Source: Biscogniauxia marginata (lineage: Eukaryota; Ascomycota; Sordariomycetes; Xylariales; Xylariaceae). From it: a stretch of 64,000 nucleotides of DNA. Numbering within the stretch: the first letter of the stretch is position 1; the number at the start of each line of letters is the position of its first letter. The position numbers and the translations under genes were made by a program. This document shows positions 24,901 to 37,902 of this stretch, in pieces. The notes below the pieces were generated by a model. It had not been told where the DNA came from and searched no databases. It was given only the letters and a program-made list of their open reading frames with translations. The DNA is taken from the NCBI GenBank assembly GCA_022695795.1, contig MU404080.1, forward strand, positions 124,001 to 188,000, given 5' to 3'.

Positions 24901-26205
24901 GGCATCACACATTCTGATTGCTCAATGCCTTTTTGCACACTGTTGGCGCCGGGTAGCGTCTCTCTTGCCGTGGCCGTGACATCAGGCCCGGTCAAACACA
25001 GCTCCGTCAATACCGCAGTCTACCTACAATGCATAGATAGCTTGCGGATGTTCCACAGTAGGGCTCTAACCTTGCAGCTAGAGTTCTAGTGTCGAAACCC
25101 ACCGCTGTCAAAACGATGTGGGTGGCCGTTGAGAGGTTGCCAGTCTCTACCCAATCACTTTCGGGAGGGGGGAAAGAAACTTCTAGTTGGTGTGGTCGAA
25201 CAGAGTTTGTTGATCTGAGGGGGCCGGGTTTATTAGGCCGTCTCGTATCCTGCGCACATCGGATGGGAAAACTTCTCTAACTGCCTAAGGTAGACTTTAT
25301 ATTAGGTTGCTCTCTGATTGGTAATACCGAGGGCCTGCCTGTTAATGCGATCGACTACAAGTCACCGAGATGTTTGTCGAACTTGTCCCTAAGAAACTTC
25401 TCATCACCCCAAGGTGGAGGTATGGAGGTATTACACGGAGACCGGATGTACTGGATTGAGTAGAAGAAATTCGTGAGTCGATGATTAAAAATTACACTGT
25501 AACGCCTACCTATTAATGTTGAGTGACTCTTCATCTTCGAATTAAGAACCTAGGCTACCACGGTTTCAGAAGATGGTGACGCTCCCGTCAATGATATGAA
25601 ATCGGCCGCGCCTTGTGCGTTGGATATGCCAACTTAGGTGGTGTATCGATTGACTCTCCCGTCGGGTAGCTTCATCTTGAAGAATACCGGTAGGTACCTC
25701 TTACATAAGCGATAGCCACATCAGGCGGGACAGATGGAATGGAAGCGCCACGATTATTAATGTGGCTAGGAGTGCTCCCATCACACTGCGTCGCCACCTT
25801 TCTTTTTGGTTCTGGGTATTGACGATTCTGACGTTGGCAAGTTGCTGGCTAACCAGGCGGCCAATGCAACACGACCGTTTCAACCAATTTTATATAAGCG
25901 TATAGAGTCGCTAAAATAAATGAATACACCCAGTTACTGAACATCTCGCATTCAACGCCCAAGACAAATACCTAAATGATCGGATATGCTATGATCTAGC
26001 TTCGTTTACGGATCCTGCAGTAGTAAGACAACGTCTTAGCGACGACGTTAACAGACGAAATCAATGTGATATCTGCAGCTACTCGACCACCCGAAGATCG
26101 TGTTTGAATCCAGGGTCTTCCCCAGTACGGCGTTGTCGCTGCCACAGGACGCCAGCTCGGACTTGGCCCGAGCATCGTCCGCTCTATATTCTGAGTATAT
26201 CACCC

Positions 26206-29200
26206 ATGGCCACGTCTAGCGAGGGAGCCGAGCTACGACTCGTGTCTTCAATACGCTACAAATTCGCAAATGTGTCCGGAAATGAGACAAAGCTAAGCGA
26301 AGCCCTCGAATCCCAACTTGTAGTCCTTCTGGAGAAGGCGGGAAGTCAGCACAAGGCGGTCCGAGATGCGGTACGTGACTTGACTAGAGTTTCCTATTAG
26401 AGGGCGCCGCTCATATATCGGATTAGGCTTTTCAAGCGTTCATCAGCGTCAACAATTTTGTCAAGCCTGTTGGGTATGCTTGGACTCCGAGGACCTCCAC
26501 CGAGTTTACGCTGACCTAGATGCTTAGAGTCAAGTTGCCTGTTGCGGCTCTCCTGGAGCAGTATAAACGGACCAGCTCTCCGATGGTGAAGCAGCTTGAC
26601 TTGAATCTTATAAAGCGGGGCATCCTTCGCCTGGACCAACCGGCACGCCGTTCACTGCTCCCTGTGGTTCTCCAAGGTATCTCGAAAGAAACCAGTCCGG
26701 CCAGCGCTGCAGGATTCTTCAACATCTTTCTGCGCTTGCTTCTGGAGATCAAGATTCCAGGCCGAGGCGGCAATGAGGACCTCGCGCTCCGAGAAACTAT
26801 TGGGTTGTCCGACGCTTCCGATGCTAAATACGTATCCCAGTGGCTTGGGAAGCTCTTTCTTTTGAGACAAGACCTAGCCCTGGCTAGTGATGATGATCTT
26901 GATGGAAAGTTAGCAGCTTCACCATCAGGGCTGGATAAGGGCGACGTAGCATTTTTGCGCAACAACAACCCTCATGCCTGGAGGCCTAACACTCCCGGCA
27001 GCCTCAGTCTACCTGAATGCAAGACAAAGGCTATCTGTTTCCTGGCGAGCGGGGCTTTTACCGATGACGAACGTCACCTGCCGGCGATATGTGCGGCAGG
27101 CTCTGCTGATTCACGAATCACGACAATAGCAGATGATATTCTCAAGAGATCCGATGTTAACCTTGAGAATGAGGATGTAGTCAGATCACTGTATAGGGCG
27201 CACAATGTCTTTCCTGCAGCACATCGTATACAAGTCCTCCGGCTTCTCTCTAAGTCCTCGGCTGCGTGCTCTTTCAAGGAATTGGTCGTCGAATCCGTAA
27301 AGCAAGATTTCGATTTGACAACAGCGGAAAACGCTTCAGTCGCTGGCCTTGAGGCTTTGAGATTACACAAGGCCCTCTTGGCTTTCCTATCCTGGGTCGC
27401 CAGAAACACCTCAGATTCTAATGTGACAGATCGCGATATGGGTCCTGCGCTTGTCCTCATTTTGAAGGATTATATCCTAAAGCAAGGGTGGCCGGCCCCT
27501 AACCCTCGAGGAAACCAATCGCAGTCCCAGGATGAACACAAATTACGCGCCAATGCTTACGAAACGATAGGTACTCTGGCAAGAGGGAGCAAGTTCGAAC
27601 ACAAGGCTAAAGACTCTCTTTTGAAGTGGCTTTTTGATTCCCTCGTTTCTGATCCAAGTCCAGACATTGTGGTGTACATCGAGAGCGCTCTATCCAGCAT
27701 GATAGGTCTTTTCAAAACAAGTGGTGCGACAGAAAACCGAGACTTAGAATTATTGCTCCTGGACTACATGCTCCTCCCAGAGAGGCAGGGGATCAGAACG
27801 GCCCGTCATGTAGCTGCGAGGTTTGCCAACAACTGCCTTCCTTACAGTAACATAAAAGCGCGCTGGATCGACATCCTCGCACTAAACGGTGGAGAATCCG
27901 AGCGACGTGACGTACTTGAAGAGGGACAACGGGGATTAGATCCTTGGTGGGCAACTAAATTGCACCCGGATGAGACTTTGGGTCTCCCTGCCTGGGCCGA
28001 GCTGGCAGACATGTTATTCGACACCACACCACGGGACATTGGTGTGGATGAAATGGCCATCGACCAAATATCTGAGTACTCGTTATATCCCAACGACCGT
28101 CTCCGGTGTTTCCCAATAGCGATACGCTATGTGAAGCAAATTCTTCTACTCACTGCTTTAAACGAGGGCAAGGTCGAGATTGACTGGGAGTCGCAACTAG
28201 AAACAAGGCTTCAGAACGACTTGAAGACTCGTAGTTGCTTCAGAGACTATTTTGCGTCTACACACCACCACAAGTCTCTCCTCCAGATATTACACGCGGC
28301 ACTCGATGGGCTCCGAGATCACCCGGACGTCGGCGCAGAAGAATGCCTCAGCTGCTTAGCTGAAATCTTATCGCTTGTTCCTACGGATAAAATTATCTCG
28401 CCCCTCTCTGTAAGGGCGCCAGATTTGCTTCCAGCGCTCAAGTCGAACAATCAAAAAGTGAGACAATTAGCAGCCAAAGCATTCGGTATTCTTGGACCGT
28501 ATAATAGCGAAGCCTCTGGCTATGTCGCCCCTATACGAAGCTTCCTCGATTCCTGTCAAGACCCCTCGGCTTCACAATCCGCAGAATATCAGGGCTCGCT
28601 CGCTTGCTTAAGTCGCTACTTCTCCCGTGCTGCATACTATGGCAAGGTTGCGCCTAGTGACCTATCGGACTATGCCCAATTCCTTTATGAGCGTTACATG
28701 TCTGCATTGGAAAGGGCAGACACAAGCATCATAAACACAGCTCTCGATTCGATGGCCCAGCTATGGACAGCGGATATCGGATTCCCACAAGATGACAGCG
28801 AGTTTAAGAAACTCCTTGAATCCCTTGCGAAACTTGGCGCTGCAGGTAATGAAAAGGCAATTGCGGCTCTTGGTAGATTAGCAATTCCTACGATAGCTGA
28901 TGTGTCCGGAAGCGAGACTAGTCCTGTTGTTAGCATCTTGGACAAACTATTTGGATTATTCGAGATAAAGAGAACAGAAGTTCACTTCACTACTGGAGAG
29001 GCAATCGCGGCCGCGATTGCTCGCTGGGACTCTGAAGCTGTTCGTCTCGATCTCGATGTCGAACCGGCCGGGGTCGGTAAGACGGGCATAATTGATCCTC
29101 TGGGCAAACGACCGTTGAGAATCAGCGCTACCCTGGATAAGCTTATCATGGACTGCAAAACGACGAAACCGTCGCTCCTGAAAGCGTCGGGAATATGGTT

Positions 29201-31784
29201 GTTCTGTGTCATTCAGTATTGTTCGAACCTCCCCGAGATTCAATCACGTTTGCGTGAATGTCAGGTTGCATTCATGCGTCTCCTGACGGCCCGCGATGAG
29301 CTCGTGCAAGAGACTGCGTCACGAGGTCTCGCGTTAGTATACGAACGAGGTGACCAGTCTCTCAAGGGAGACCTCGTCAAGGATCTCGTTGCGAGCTTCA
29401 CCGGCAATAAAACACGGCTTCAGGTCGATGAGGACACCGAGTTATTCGACGCAGGCGCCTTGCCGACAGGCGAGGGAAAATCGATTACCTCCTATAAGGA
29501 TATTATTAGTCTGGCTAATGAAGTCGGTGATCAAAGTCTCATCTACAAGTTCATGGCTCTTGCGACAAATGCTGCAACATGGACGGCCCGTTCTGCGTTT
29601 GGACGATTCGGTTTGAGTAACATCTTATCGGATGCAGAACTTGACCCTAAAATCTATCCAAAGCTCTACCGTTACCGATTTGACCCTAATGCCAACGTAC
29701 GAAGGTCAATGGATGATATATGGAAGGCGGTAGTCAAGGATCAAACCGCCGTCATGGACCAGCACTATGATGCTATCATGAGAGATCTATTGACGAGTAT
29801 TCTAGACGGTAGAGAATGGCGTGTCAGAGAAGGCAGTTGTGCCGCAATCGCAGAGCTCATATATGGCCAGCCCTTCCCAAAGTACGAGAAATACTACGTT
29901 GAAATCTGGAGAGTTACACTAAAGGTAGTGGATGACCAAAAGGGATCGGTCAGAGCTGCTGCTCTGAAGCTGTGCATGGGGTTATCGAAGACGTTGGTAA
30001 CGCAGCTTCAAGAAAACAACGCCTCCGGTTCTGCCAAATCAATGATCGGTCATGTACTCCCCTTCCTGCTCTCCGATAAGGGTATCGAAAATTCCGTCGA
30101 AGAGGTCAAGGTCATGGCAATAAGCACGGTTGTAGACGTTGTCAAGAACGGAGGCGACACCTTGAAGCCGTTCATACCCGCCATCATAACCCACTTCCTG
30201 GGTCTCCTGAGTACTGTGGAGCCGGAAGTAGTGAACTATTACTATCAACGAGTCAACGAAGAGGATCGCGAAGGTCTTGACAAGCTCCGAAGTACCGCAG
30301 CTACTCGAACCCCAATGTTTGAATGCATTGTCAACTGTCTACGCTTCGTTGACGAGGAAGTGATGAAAGAGCTAGCACCACAGCTGATATCAATCATAAA
30401 ATCGGCCCTCGGGATGCAGACCAAAATCGGTTGCAGCGAAGTCCTCAGCACTTTAGCACTCCGGCATAGTATTCTACTACCGCCATACAGCGCTACATTC
30501 ATCAAGAGTATGGAAACGCAGGTTCTAGATCGAAATCACGAGGCAAGCAAGGCTTACGCGAGGAGCGCTGCATACTTGTTAAGAACTGCATCCCCGGATA
30601 TTCGAGAAAGATTTACTTTGAGGCTTGTGGACTTATACTTCACCGCCGAAGACGATACGCGTCGACAGAAAATAGCAGATACCGTCCTCGCCATAGCCAA
30701 GATATCTCCTGATGTCTTTACAGACCTTGAATCTCAGCTTCTACCATTTGCTTACCTAGCAAAACATGATACTGACGACTATGTGTCCGAGGAGTTTGAT
30801 GCCGTATGGGGCCAGCATGCAGGAGGAAGCCACACTGTCAAACGTTTCGTCGACGAAATTATAGAATTTGTGTCTACAGGACTGAACACCTCGAAGTGGG
30901 CTCTTCAACACGGGGCTGCATTAACGATCGCATCTATGGTCACGGCTCTCAGCAGTGCTGTTGGGAAAGACGGCCAATTTAGTGATGCCAATCTGCAAAA
31001 GATATGGCCGGTACTGGACAAGGCGCTCTTGCTCAAGACATTCAAGGGAAAGCAGAGGCTTGTGACCGCATTCCCTCTCTTCATCCGCCATGGCAAGAGC
31101 ATTTGGGCAACAGATTCAACGCTGGCAGCGCAGACCAAGAAAATAGCGCTCCGGGAGGCAAAACGTAACAACGACGAATACCGCCCCCATGCCTTCGAGG
31201 CCCTTGCTGAATACGCAGCTGCTCGTGAGGACATAGACATGTATGCCGAGGTGGTGGGGCTCGTGTCGGAATACTTGACGCCCGAGGACGAAGCGCATAA
31301 ACTCACCGAGTTACAACGGAGAACCACCACAGCCGCGCTGAAGTCTGCTATCACGGCCTATAGCCGCCAGAAGATGCGGTCTTCACCAGTTACTGTTCTC
31401 GGTGACATTGCGACTACCGTCGAGAGCGTTAAACAGGCCGTTTCCCTGGGCCAGGACACATTCTTCTCAAGTATTACGGGTCTCATGGACGAATCAGCAG
31501 GATTAGAGCCTTCACTGGATCCCAGTGCTGGCCTAGTAGCTACGAGGTGGTTCAGACTACTTGTTGCAGACGAAGCCGGTGTTATTCTAGAGAGCCAGCG
31601 GGCCGGTAGGGCGAAAGCACTAACCGCGTTCGTGAAAGCGTGGAAGAAAGGCGTGTTCGGCCCAATCAATGAGCAAGGTGCATTGCGCCAGGAGATAGAA
31701 CAGAAACTGAAGACAATGATTGAGGCGGAGAGATCTCTAGATGTACAGAAGCTGCTTGGTCAGGTGTTACAGCTTGCTGTTTGA
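26206..31784 (+). CDS. ECM29: Proteasome adaptor/scaffold ECM29
   Basis: Three exons: 26206-26370, a 47-nt exon 26427-26473, and 26528-31784; total 1822 residues, near the usual ECM29 length. Introns are GTACGT...TTAG (56 nt) and GTATGC...TTAG (54 nt, CTGAC branch site). The small exon supplies the family segment AFQAFISVNNFVKP leading into VKLPVAALLEQYK, which supports the splicing. The rest is a HEAT-repeat solenoid with motifs such as SNNQKVRQLAAKAFGILGPY and REGSCAAIAELIYGQPF. ECM29 binds the 26S proteasome, joining core and regulatory particles and acting in quality control. I start at Met 26206 (CCCATGGCC context); an upstream in-frame Met at 26104 would add 34 residues unlike the family. 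Confidence 0.93.
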
Positions 31785-32399
31785 GATGGCTACATGGTAA
31801 TGATGAATGCTGCGCATTCGTCTCCCCGATAGCGGAGCATGGTCAGCTAGATCGATTGACTTTTCATTACTCCCATTTCTCATATTATAACTAGAGCATG
31901 TGAAGAATTGATGCCTGTACTCTACTCTATAATACAAGGGGTATTTCTGCATATGCATACAATAATTTTGATGAATACCCCCTAATTGCATAACCAATGA
32001 AGCATTTCGTAGTGAGACGCTATGACCACCCATCAACTTCTCGATTCAAAACCTGCATCTACCTGGCCACGTTCATCTTGATGCACAAACTAAAATCATC
32101 TTCCCATTCAGCAGCCGTCGCGAGTGTCGTAGATCGTGGGTTTGCTTACTTGGAATTCATATGATTCCGGTCTGTAGACCTGTTCCTTGAAATCATCTGT
32201 CAAAGAAGTTCTCCGCTTCTCCTACCTACTTTCCACTTCCCTAAAGCCTCTTTTCACCTAATGGAGCACATATCATCTACCCAAGGTTGATAGCATAAAA
32301 TCACACTACCTGTGATTTGGTGGGAATACCTATCCTCACTTTACGCACTCGGCACCGAAGAAGACCATGAGTGCGGTTGTTGGATGACTACTGCGAAGA
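31785..32399. other. Intergenic between ECM29 and REX4
   Basis: No gene seen. Contains the 3' end of ECM29 and, from about 32150, pyrimidine-rich leader-like sequence before the exonuclease start. Confidence 0.6.
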
Positions 32400-33476
32400 A
32401 TGGCTGGAGAGCTCTCGTCCAACTGGAAGAAGCTGCAGGCGAAGATCAAGGCCGAGCCCCCCTCGACCTCCTCTTCCCCGTCGGCTCATAAAATCAAACC
32501 AAATAAGAGGAAGGCTAGAGACGGCATTGCCGCAGAGGCAGCTAAACTCGCGCGCACCAAGAAGCAGAAGCTAGGCGGCGAGGTATCTTCATCGTCACCA
32601 CACATATCTAGACCTACGACGGGACCGGAGTCGACACAGATGGGCGTGACGCAATCTTCGGCTGTCACCAAGGGCACCCCGGCCACCATCACGCCCTCCC
32701 TCGCCCTCTGGGCCGAGGATAACGATATTTCGCCCGAGGACCTAGCCGAGGCGTACAGCCTCGGCCTGAAGCCACCGACCTCCTCCTCCTCCTCCGCTAC
32801 ATCTGCCCTCGCGCCCCCCGTCGCGCAGGAGCAGACCCGCGAGAACGAGGGTCTCGCGCCGGGCGTCGAGGTGGGCAAGTACGTCGCGCTCGACTGCGAG
32901 ATGGTCGGGCTAGCACCGGACGGGTTCGCGGACGCGCTCGCGCGCGTCAGCATGGTCGACTTCCACGGGCGGCAGGTGTACGACTCGTACGTGCGGCCGC
33001 GCCCGGGCGAGCGCGTGTCGGACTACCGGACGGCCATCACGGGGATCGCGGCGGGCACGCTGCGCGGCGCGCGCAACTTCGACGCCGTCCAGGCCGAGAT
33101 CGCGGCGCTGCTGCGCGGCCGCGTCCTCGTTGGCCACGACCTACGGCACGACCTCGCCGCCCTGCGCCTGCGCCACCCGCGCGCCGAGGTCCGCGACACG
33201 GCCCGCTTCGCCGGCTACCGCGCCCTCACCCGCGGCCGCTGGCCCGCCCTCCGCGTCCTCGCCCGCGACGTCCTCGGCCTCGAGATCCAGGCCGCCGAGC
33301 ACTCGAGCGTCGAGGACGCCCGCGTCGCCATGCTGCTCTTCCGCAGGAAGAAGCCCGAGTTCGACGTCGCGCACGCGGCCAGGTACGGGATACCGGAGGG
33401 CGAAGAGGGCGCCGGGCGTGCGGCGACTAGGGCCAAGGGGAAATGGGAGAAGAAGAAGAAAAAGAAGAAGAGATGA
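32400..33476 (+). CDS. RNA exonuclease REX4-like (DEDDh family)
   Basis: Intronless, 358 residues. The DEDDh exonuclease domain starts near residue 160: motif I YVALDCEMVG (Asp165, Glu167), motif II VLVGHDLRHDL (Asp247) and motif III HSSVED (His301, Asp306). The basic Ser-rich N-terminus with KPNKRKAR is a likely nuclear/nucleolar signal; a poly-Lys tail ends the protein. Rex4 proteins act in pre-rRNA processing in the nucleolus. GC content rises sharply at about 32800, and the exonuclease half uses almost only G/C-ending codons, unlike the N-terminal half. Confidence 0.92.
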   Translation: MAGELSSNWKKLQAKIKAEPPSTSSSPSAHKIKPNKRKARDGIAAEAAKLARTKKQKLGGEVSSSSPHISRPTTGPESTQMGVTQSSAVTKGTPATITPSLALWAEDNDISPEDLAEAYSLGLKPPTSSSSSATSALAPPVAQEQTRENEGLAPGVEVGKYVALDCEMVGLAPDGFADALARVSMVDFHGRQVYDSYVRPRPGERVSDYRTAITGIAAGTLRGARNFDAVQAEIAALLRGRVLVGHDLRHDLAALRLRHPRAEVRDTARFAGYRALTRGRWPALRVLARDVLGLEIQAAEHSSVEDARVAMLLFRRKKPEFDVAHAARYGIPEGEEGAGRAATRAKGKWEKKKKKKKR

Positions 33477-33937
33477 TACGCTAGAAGGAAGATCTGAGAA
33501 GTGAATTGTTGCTTGACCTACCTACCATGAGTCTCTTTACCGCTAGGACGATGGCTGGGTATACTTTAAATGTCTCAACTCAAGGATGAGATGGGACCTC
33601 GTAATCATTTTCCATCTGATGACCATCCCTCGGAAGCGTTATATGGTTATGACGGATTTCCCAATGAGCACCTCCCGAATTCTAATATCGCTCTATATAC
33701 CATCGGCATCTAAGTCCATGACAATGCCTCAGCTGTGCTAAGCCTGGTATATATATATTTTTTGTCCAACCAACAGATCTAAATCTAGTATATGTAAACA
33801 ATATGTTATATCCAACGCTATATCATTAGTCGTGAAGAACTCCTCGGGAAAAGGGTACTATTGTTAAGGAATGATTTGGGGAAACATGTCCATTCACACC
33901 CACAACCTTCTTTTCCATCAAACCCTTCAAGGCAATT
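33477..33937. other. Convergent intergenic region
   Basis: No gene seen between the converging exonuclease and cyclopropane synthase genes; an AT-rich stretch is present near 33750. Confidence 0.6.
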
Positions 33938-35575
33938 TCAAACTGGGATATCTTCCATCAACTCCATTGCGCCCTCTCTTCCGACGGTAATGATCACGTC
34001 GCCTAGCGTCTTGGTCACGAATCCGGCCTCGCAGTACGTGAAGTAATACTAACGTCGTCAAGTCAGCATGCATCTACCGTGGAATAGAGCAGAGAAGCGG
34101 GGACTACAACAAGTACACGTACCTCCCATTTCCGTCTAAACACCTCGATCTCCTCAGGTGTCATGTCTGGATGGTCCGCCTTCAGTGCCGGCCAGATCTT
34201 AGACTCGAAATTCTGCAAGAACTTCTCCCTCCATAGCCGGAGGGTCCTGGCGTAGTGGCCTCCGATGTTTTCAACTCGTTCTATTATTAGCGTTCCCTTG
34301 GACTCAGCGGATATGTGGTTGAGAAGCTGTGTGATAGAGGGTAGGTAGCCGCCAGGAAAGATGTGCTTGTTTATGAAGCTGCAATAGTCGTTAGCTAAAG
34401 CCGATTGCTTTATTTGGAAGAAGTGGGATGAATGGAGGGAGAGAGAAGACATACTCTTCACTCTTAGAATACGCCTCGTGTCTTCCCTCTGGCATGGTAA
34501 TACACTGGAAAACGGCAATACCGCCCTTCTTTTTCAAAAGCCGGTCTATGCAAGCAAAATACGTCCCAAGAAATTCCTGCCCCACGGCCTCCAGCATCTC
34601 AATGGAGACAATCTTGTCATAAGGCGTCTCGTTGGTCGGCAGGTTACGATAATCCATGAGATGTACGTCTATGCTTTTTGAGAGCCCGGCTTCTCTAATA
34701 CGCTGCTCAGCAAGCACCTTCTGTTCTTTCGACAAGGTTAGACTCGTAACCCTGCACCCGGTTTTCCTTACGGCCTCTATGGCGAAAGACCCCCACCCGG
34801 TTCCAATTTCTAGGACATGATCTGTGCTTTTTATCCTCGCACCGGCGATGAACCTATGAAGTTTGGTCATCTGGGCCTCTTCTAGGGACTCTTCTCGCTC
34901 CCGGGAACTTGTCCGCAGTTGCCATATCGGGCACGAGTAAGTCATATCATCCGATAGAAATGCCGCGAACATATCATTACTGATATCATAATGGGCGGAA
35001 ATGTTCAGTAGCGAATTCGATAAAGTGTTGGTGGTGCGCGCAAGACTTGTAATTGCGCCTGTTACCGATGAGAATGCGGTTGTCCCATTGCTCATCTGGT
35101 CTCTATTTGCGATAAACAGCTGTCGCGACAAGTTAGTAAAATGAAGTACACCTTAGAATGAGCCGTGCCGCTGTCTAACCTGGAAGAAGGCTGTTAGATC
35201 CGCACATTCGAATTCGCCCAGCATGTAAGATTCGGCGAAGCCCATATCGGCGAACAAGAACAAGCGCATCCAGAAAGCCTCATTCTTAACTACTACTTCG
35301 ACCCGCGGGATCGTGTTAGCCTTTCTAACCGGATAGGTTCCATTTGTCGGCTCGGCGCCTTTTGAGCCAATTTTTTGTCCATAAATCAGTCTGGTCCCGG
35401 TTGACTCGTCCAGCAATAACAATGTGCCAATCTCGACCTTCGAGAAGACGGAGAGAATCATGGTCTTGGCTACGGCCAAGGCCGGGCCCCAGGTCAAGCT
35501 CCCCAAAGTACCCCGAAGAACATCGACCCCACGTGCGAGCGGCCGGGCCACAATTGAAGGTACGGACGGCACCAT
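33938..35575 (-). CDS. Cyclopropane-fatty-acyl-phospholipid synthase
   Basis: Four exons: 35575-35180, 35119-34455, 34378-34123 and 34048-33938; 475 residues with all frames closing. The donor of intron 1 is GTTAGA, atypical, but the TACTAAC branch site and CGACAG acceptor are strong. The SAM-binding motif VLEIGTGWGS is at about residues 234-243, followed by SLTLSKEQ, the acidic SIEMLEAVGQEF and FINKHIFPGGYLPS, all typical of CFA synthase/mycolic-acid cyclopropane synthase enzymes. The small last exon adds the conserved YYFTYCEAGF segment. The enzyme transfers a methylene from SAM to unsaturated acyl chains of phospholipids. Fungal members of this bacterial-type family also include sphingolipid C9-methyltransferases, but those have N-terminal membrane helices that I do not see here. 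Confidence 0.9.
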
Positions 35576-37288
35576 TGTTCAGCTAGAGATAGTTAATGAA
35601 ACCACTAACACCTTAGGTGTGGCTGCCAGGAATAAATAAGTCGAGAGGTGAGTTGACGCCTTTAGAAGACTATTTGTAGAACCAAGATAGCAAGCAAGGA
35701 GGGGGGTATGATTGGTAAGACACGGTCTAGTCACAGCCGAATGTATCAACGGATCATCGATAGAGTAGCACACCAACAGGCAGCCCGCATGCGACAGAAA
35801 CCAATGACAACAAAACTACCTAACCTTAAGGGAGACGAAGAAACCATGGCAAAGGTGGCTGGCTGACGGACCGAGAAGATACGCCTAGCCCTTAAAACCA
35901 AAGTTTCCCCGGTCTCCACTGGGCGCAAATGTCTCTCGCCATTCTGAAGTCCACCGTTGCGCACTGGCGCCCCCATCATTGACGGCTATCCTGCTCGGGG
36001 GTTTCGATGAAGACAAATGTGGGTTGGTGACAGCTCCTGGGACCCGGTTCGGACAGGGATGATGAGGACGGGTCGAAGAGGGACCGCTCCAACACGTCTC
36101 GGTTTATGTAATGTAACTGGGTCTTTGACTCCTTGCCATTCCCAAGCGAAGGGTTACATTTTTCTTGCATAGTAGCGACGGACCACTTCCACTCGGAGTA
36201 TAGGTAGATATCACAAATGATATTACGATGGCTGGTAAATTGATGTCTAAGATATCTGCGACGTGGTGGGGCGGATCGATGATGGTTGCAGGACGGAAGA
36301 TGGCATTGAATTAGACCCGTCACACCGTAGCTGAGCCTCATGATGATTCCCGGGTAGTCGGGGGGGAATGCGAATCACCTCTGAGTATTACCCTTGCTAC
36401 ATGTTATACGTAGCGAGTTAGCCAATAGCAGCATCGTGTCTTCTAGGTTGGAGGTCGGCGGATCAAGCGGGATGTAGTACGCCACATCCGGATTCCAGAT
36501 TCGAAGGTGGTGCAAGTAAGACACCTACGTATGAGATATGTACACCCATTGTCCCTCATCACTATCACTATCAATCAAGTTAGTTTTGTATGGCAAAGAG
36601 ACAAGTGCCCCGTTGGCGCAGTCGGGACTAGGCTAACCTAGGATCAATATTGCACCCTCCTAGCCCATTTTAGCAAGGCCTCCGGAATAAAACATGAGAT
36701 CACCATCTATAAGTCACGGTTTGGAAACAGCAAAACAACTGTGGGTAACGTAGAGGGCGGACGAAACGTCGATGTCGGCGGGCTCTGGAGATCTCCAGTA
36801 ACGCACCTGCGCGTTGGCCATCGAACCTGCGGCCTTGTGTTCAGGACACACATTGGTGAAACAGGAGTTGGAAATGATCTGAATGAGCCCAGCTTCGGAG
36901 ATTATCGATGACATCAACACTGCTTGTGATGAAGGCTAATGACTGTCCAGCTAAGCATCGAATCTTTAGTAGACAAAAAAAAAGATGAGTAGAAGGAAAG
37001 ATTTCTCTTGATAAGCTCTGTAGACTACACCTGATGCAATACTTTGGTCTCTATTACATGCATTTAAACAGTATAATGTGCTATACCGAAATCACTTAAG
37101 ATTAGATTAGATACCGAAGGAGATAAGAATTAAGGAGCAGAGAAGACGGGGCCCCTGTTGAAAGTGCTTTTAAGGTCGGGAATTAAACGCGTCTCCGACG
37201 CGCATCGCCACGAGCTACCCAGCAGGTCATTAATTCACGTGTAAACCTGCAATACGGCTTCTTACAATTTGCTCCGAGGCAGTCAAAC
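35576..37288. other. Intergenic, no gene seen
   Basis: About 1.7 kb between divergently starting genes. Short frames at 35746-36341 and 36714-36920 lack family features. Confidence 0.55.
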
Positions 37289-37902
37289 ATGGCACCACCA
37301 GTCTACACGGTAGCTTCTGCAGAGAAAAAGGCACAGTTGAATCTGCTTCCGTGCCGCATACACTACGATGGCAACGTAAACGCATCTGACCCGTTCTGGA
37401 ATCCCAGCCCGAGTCGGGGCGGGAATCCAGGCACGTACACCCCTCAACGTTAACTTATACTGTATCGGATTCTAATGAGGTTGTCTAGATGGATCAAAAA
37501 CGGCCTACTTCAGGGGCAGGAAACTGAATGGCATAACCATGAAGCTGCCGGAAGGCTACTACGGAACAATAGTAGAGAAGTCAGAGCCAAAGCCCGAGCA
37601 GCGGGGGAATGATGAGATGACCGACGATGTTGAGCTGCAAGAGGATCCGGACAACCAGCTGGAAGTCGGCGCTATGCAGGGAAAAGCAGCGTTTGATGAG
37701 ATGACAATCTGGGGCCATGAGTCTTCGGTTGATGCCAGCGAAGACCCTTACATTAGAAGTATAGAGGAATGGATCACCTTCGCCGAGCAGGTAAGTTTAA
37801 AAAAATAAGTCTGCTCACTGTCACCCTGGCTATGTCTAGCTTATCATTGTTTAGGTGCATTCATATCCTAGCGAAACCGACTCATCCGCAAAACCCCAAT
37901 AG
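37289..37902 (+). CDS. Ribonuclease H2 subunit C
   Basis: Three exons: 37289-37448, 37489-37790 and 37855-37902; 169 residues. The family landmarks are LLPCRIHYDG in exon 1 and AYFRGRKLNGITMKLPEGYYG at the start of exon 2; the C-terminus ITFAEQVHSY is also typical. Intron 1 is only 40 nt with an unusual GTTAAC donor. The more canonical GTACAC donor at 37435 is out of frame with exon 2 at that acceptor, and would fit only if the conserved YFRG were skipped. Subunit C is a non-catalytic scaffold of the RNase H2 heterotrimer that removes ribonucleotides from DNA. Confidence 0.82.

Larger units (their letters stand above)
16346..26205. other. Almost 10 kb without a supportable coding gene
   Basis: Bounded by the starts of two divergent genes. 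Frames in both strands are short and lack domains or convincing spliced continuation. Visible structure: degenerate direct repeats near 16480-16653, a minus-strand pyrimidine-rich tract at 21430-21910, an AAAAAT microsatellite at 21975-22000, AGGTAC-type words at 22120-22270 and a plus-strand pyrimidine tract at 23530-23590. The two tracts look like fungal promoter/leader elements, so long untranslated leaders or non-coding transcripts are plausible. Confidence 0.5.
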
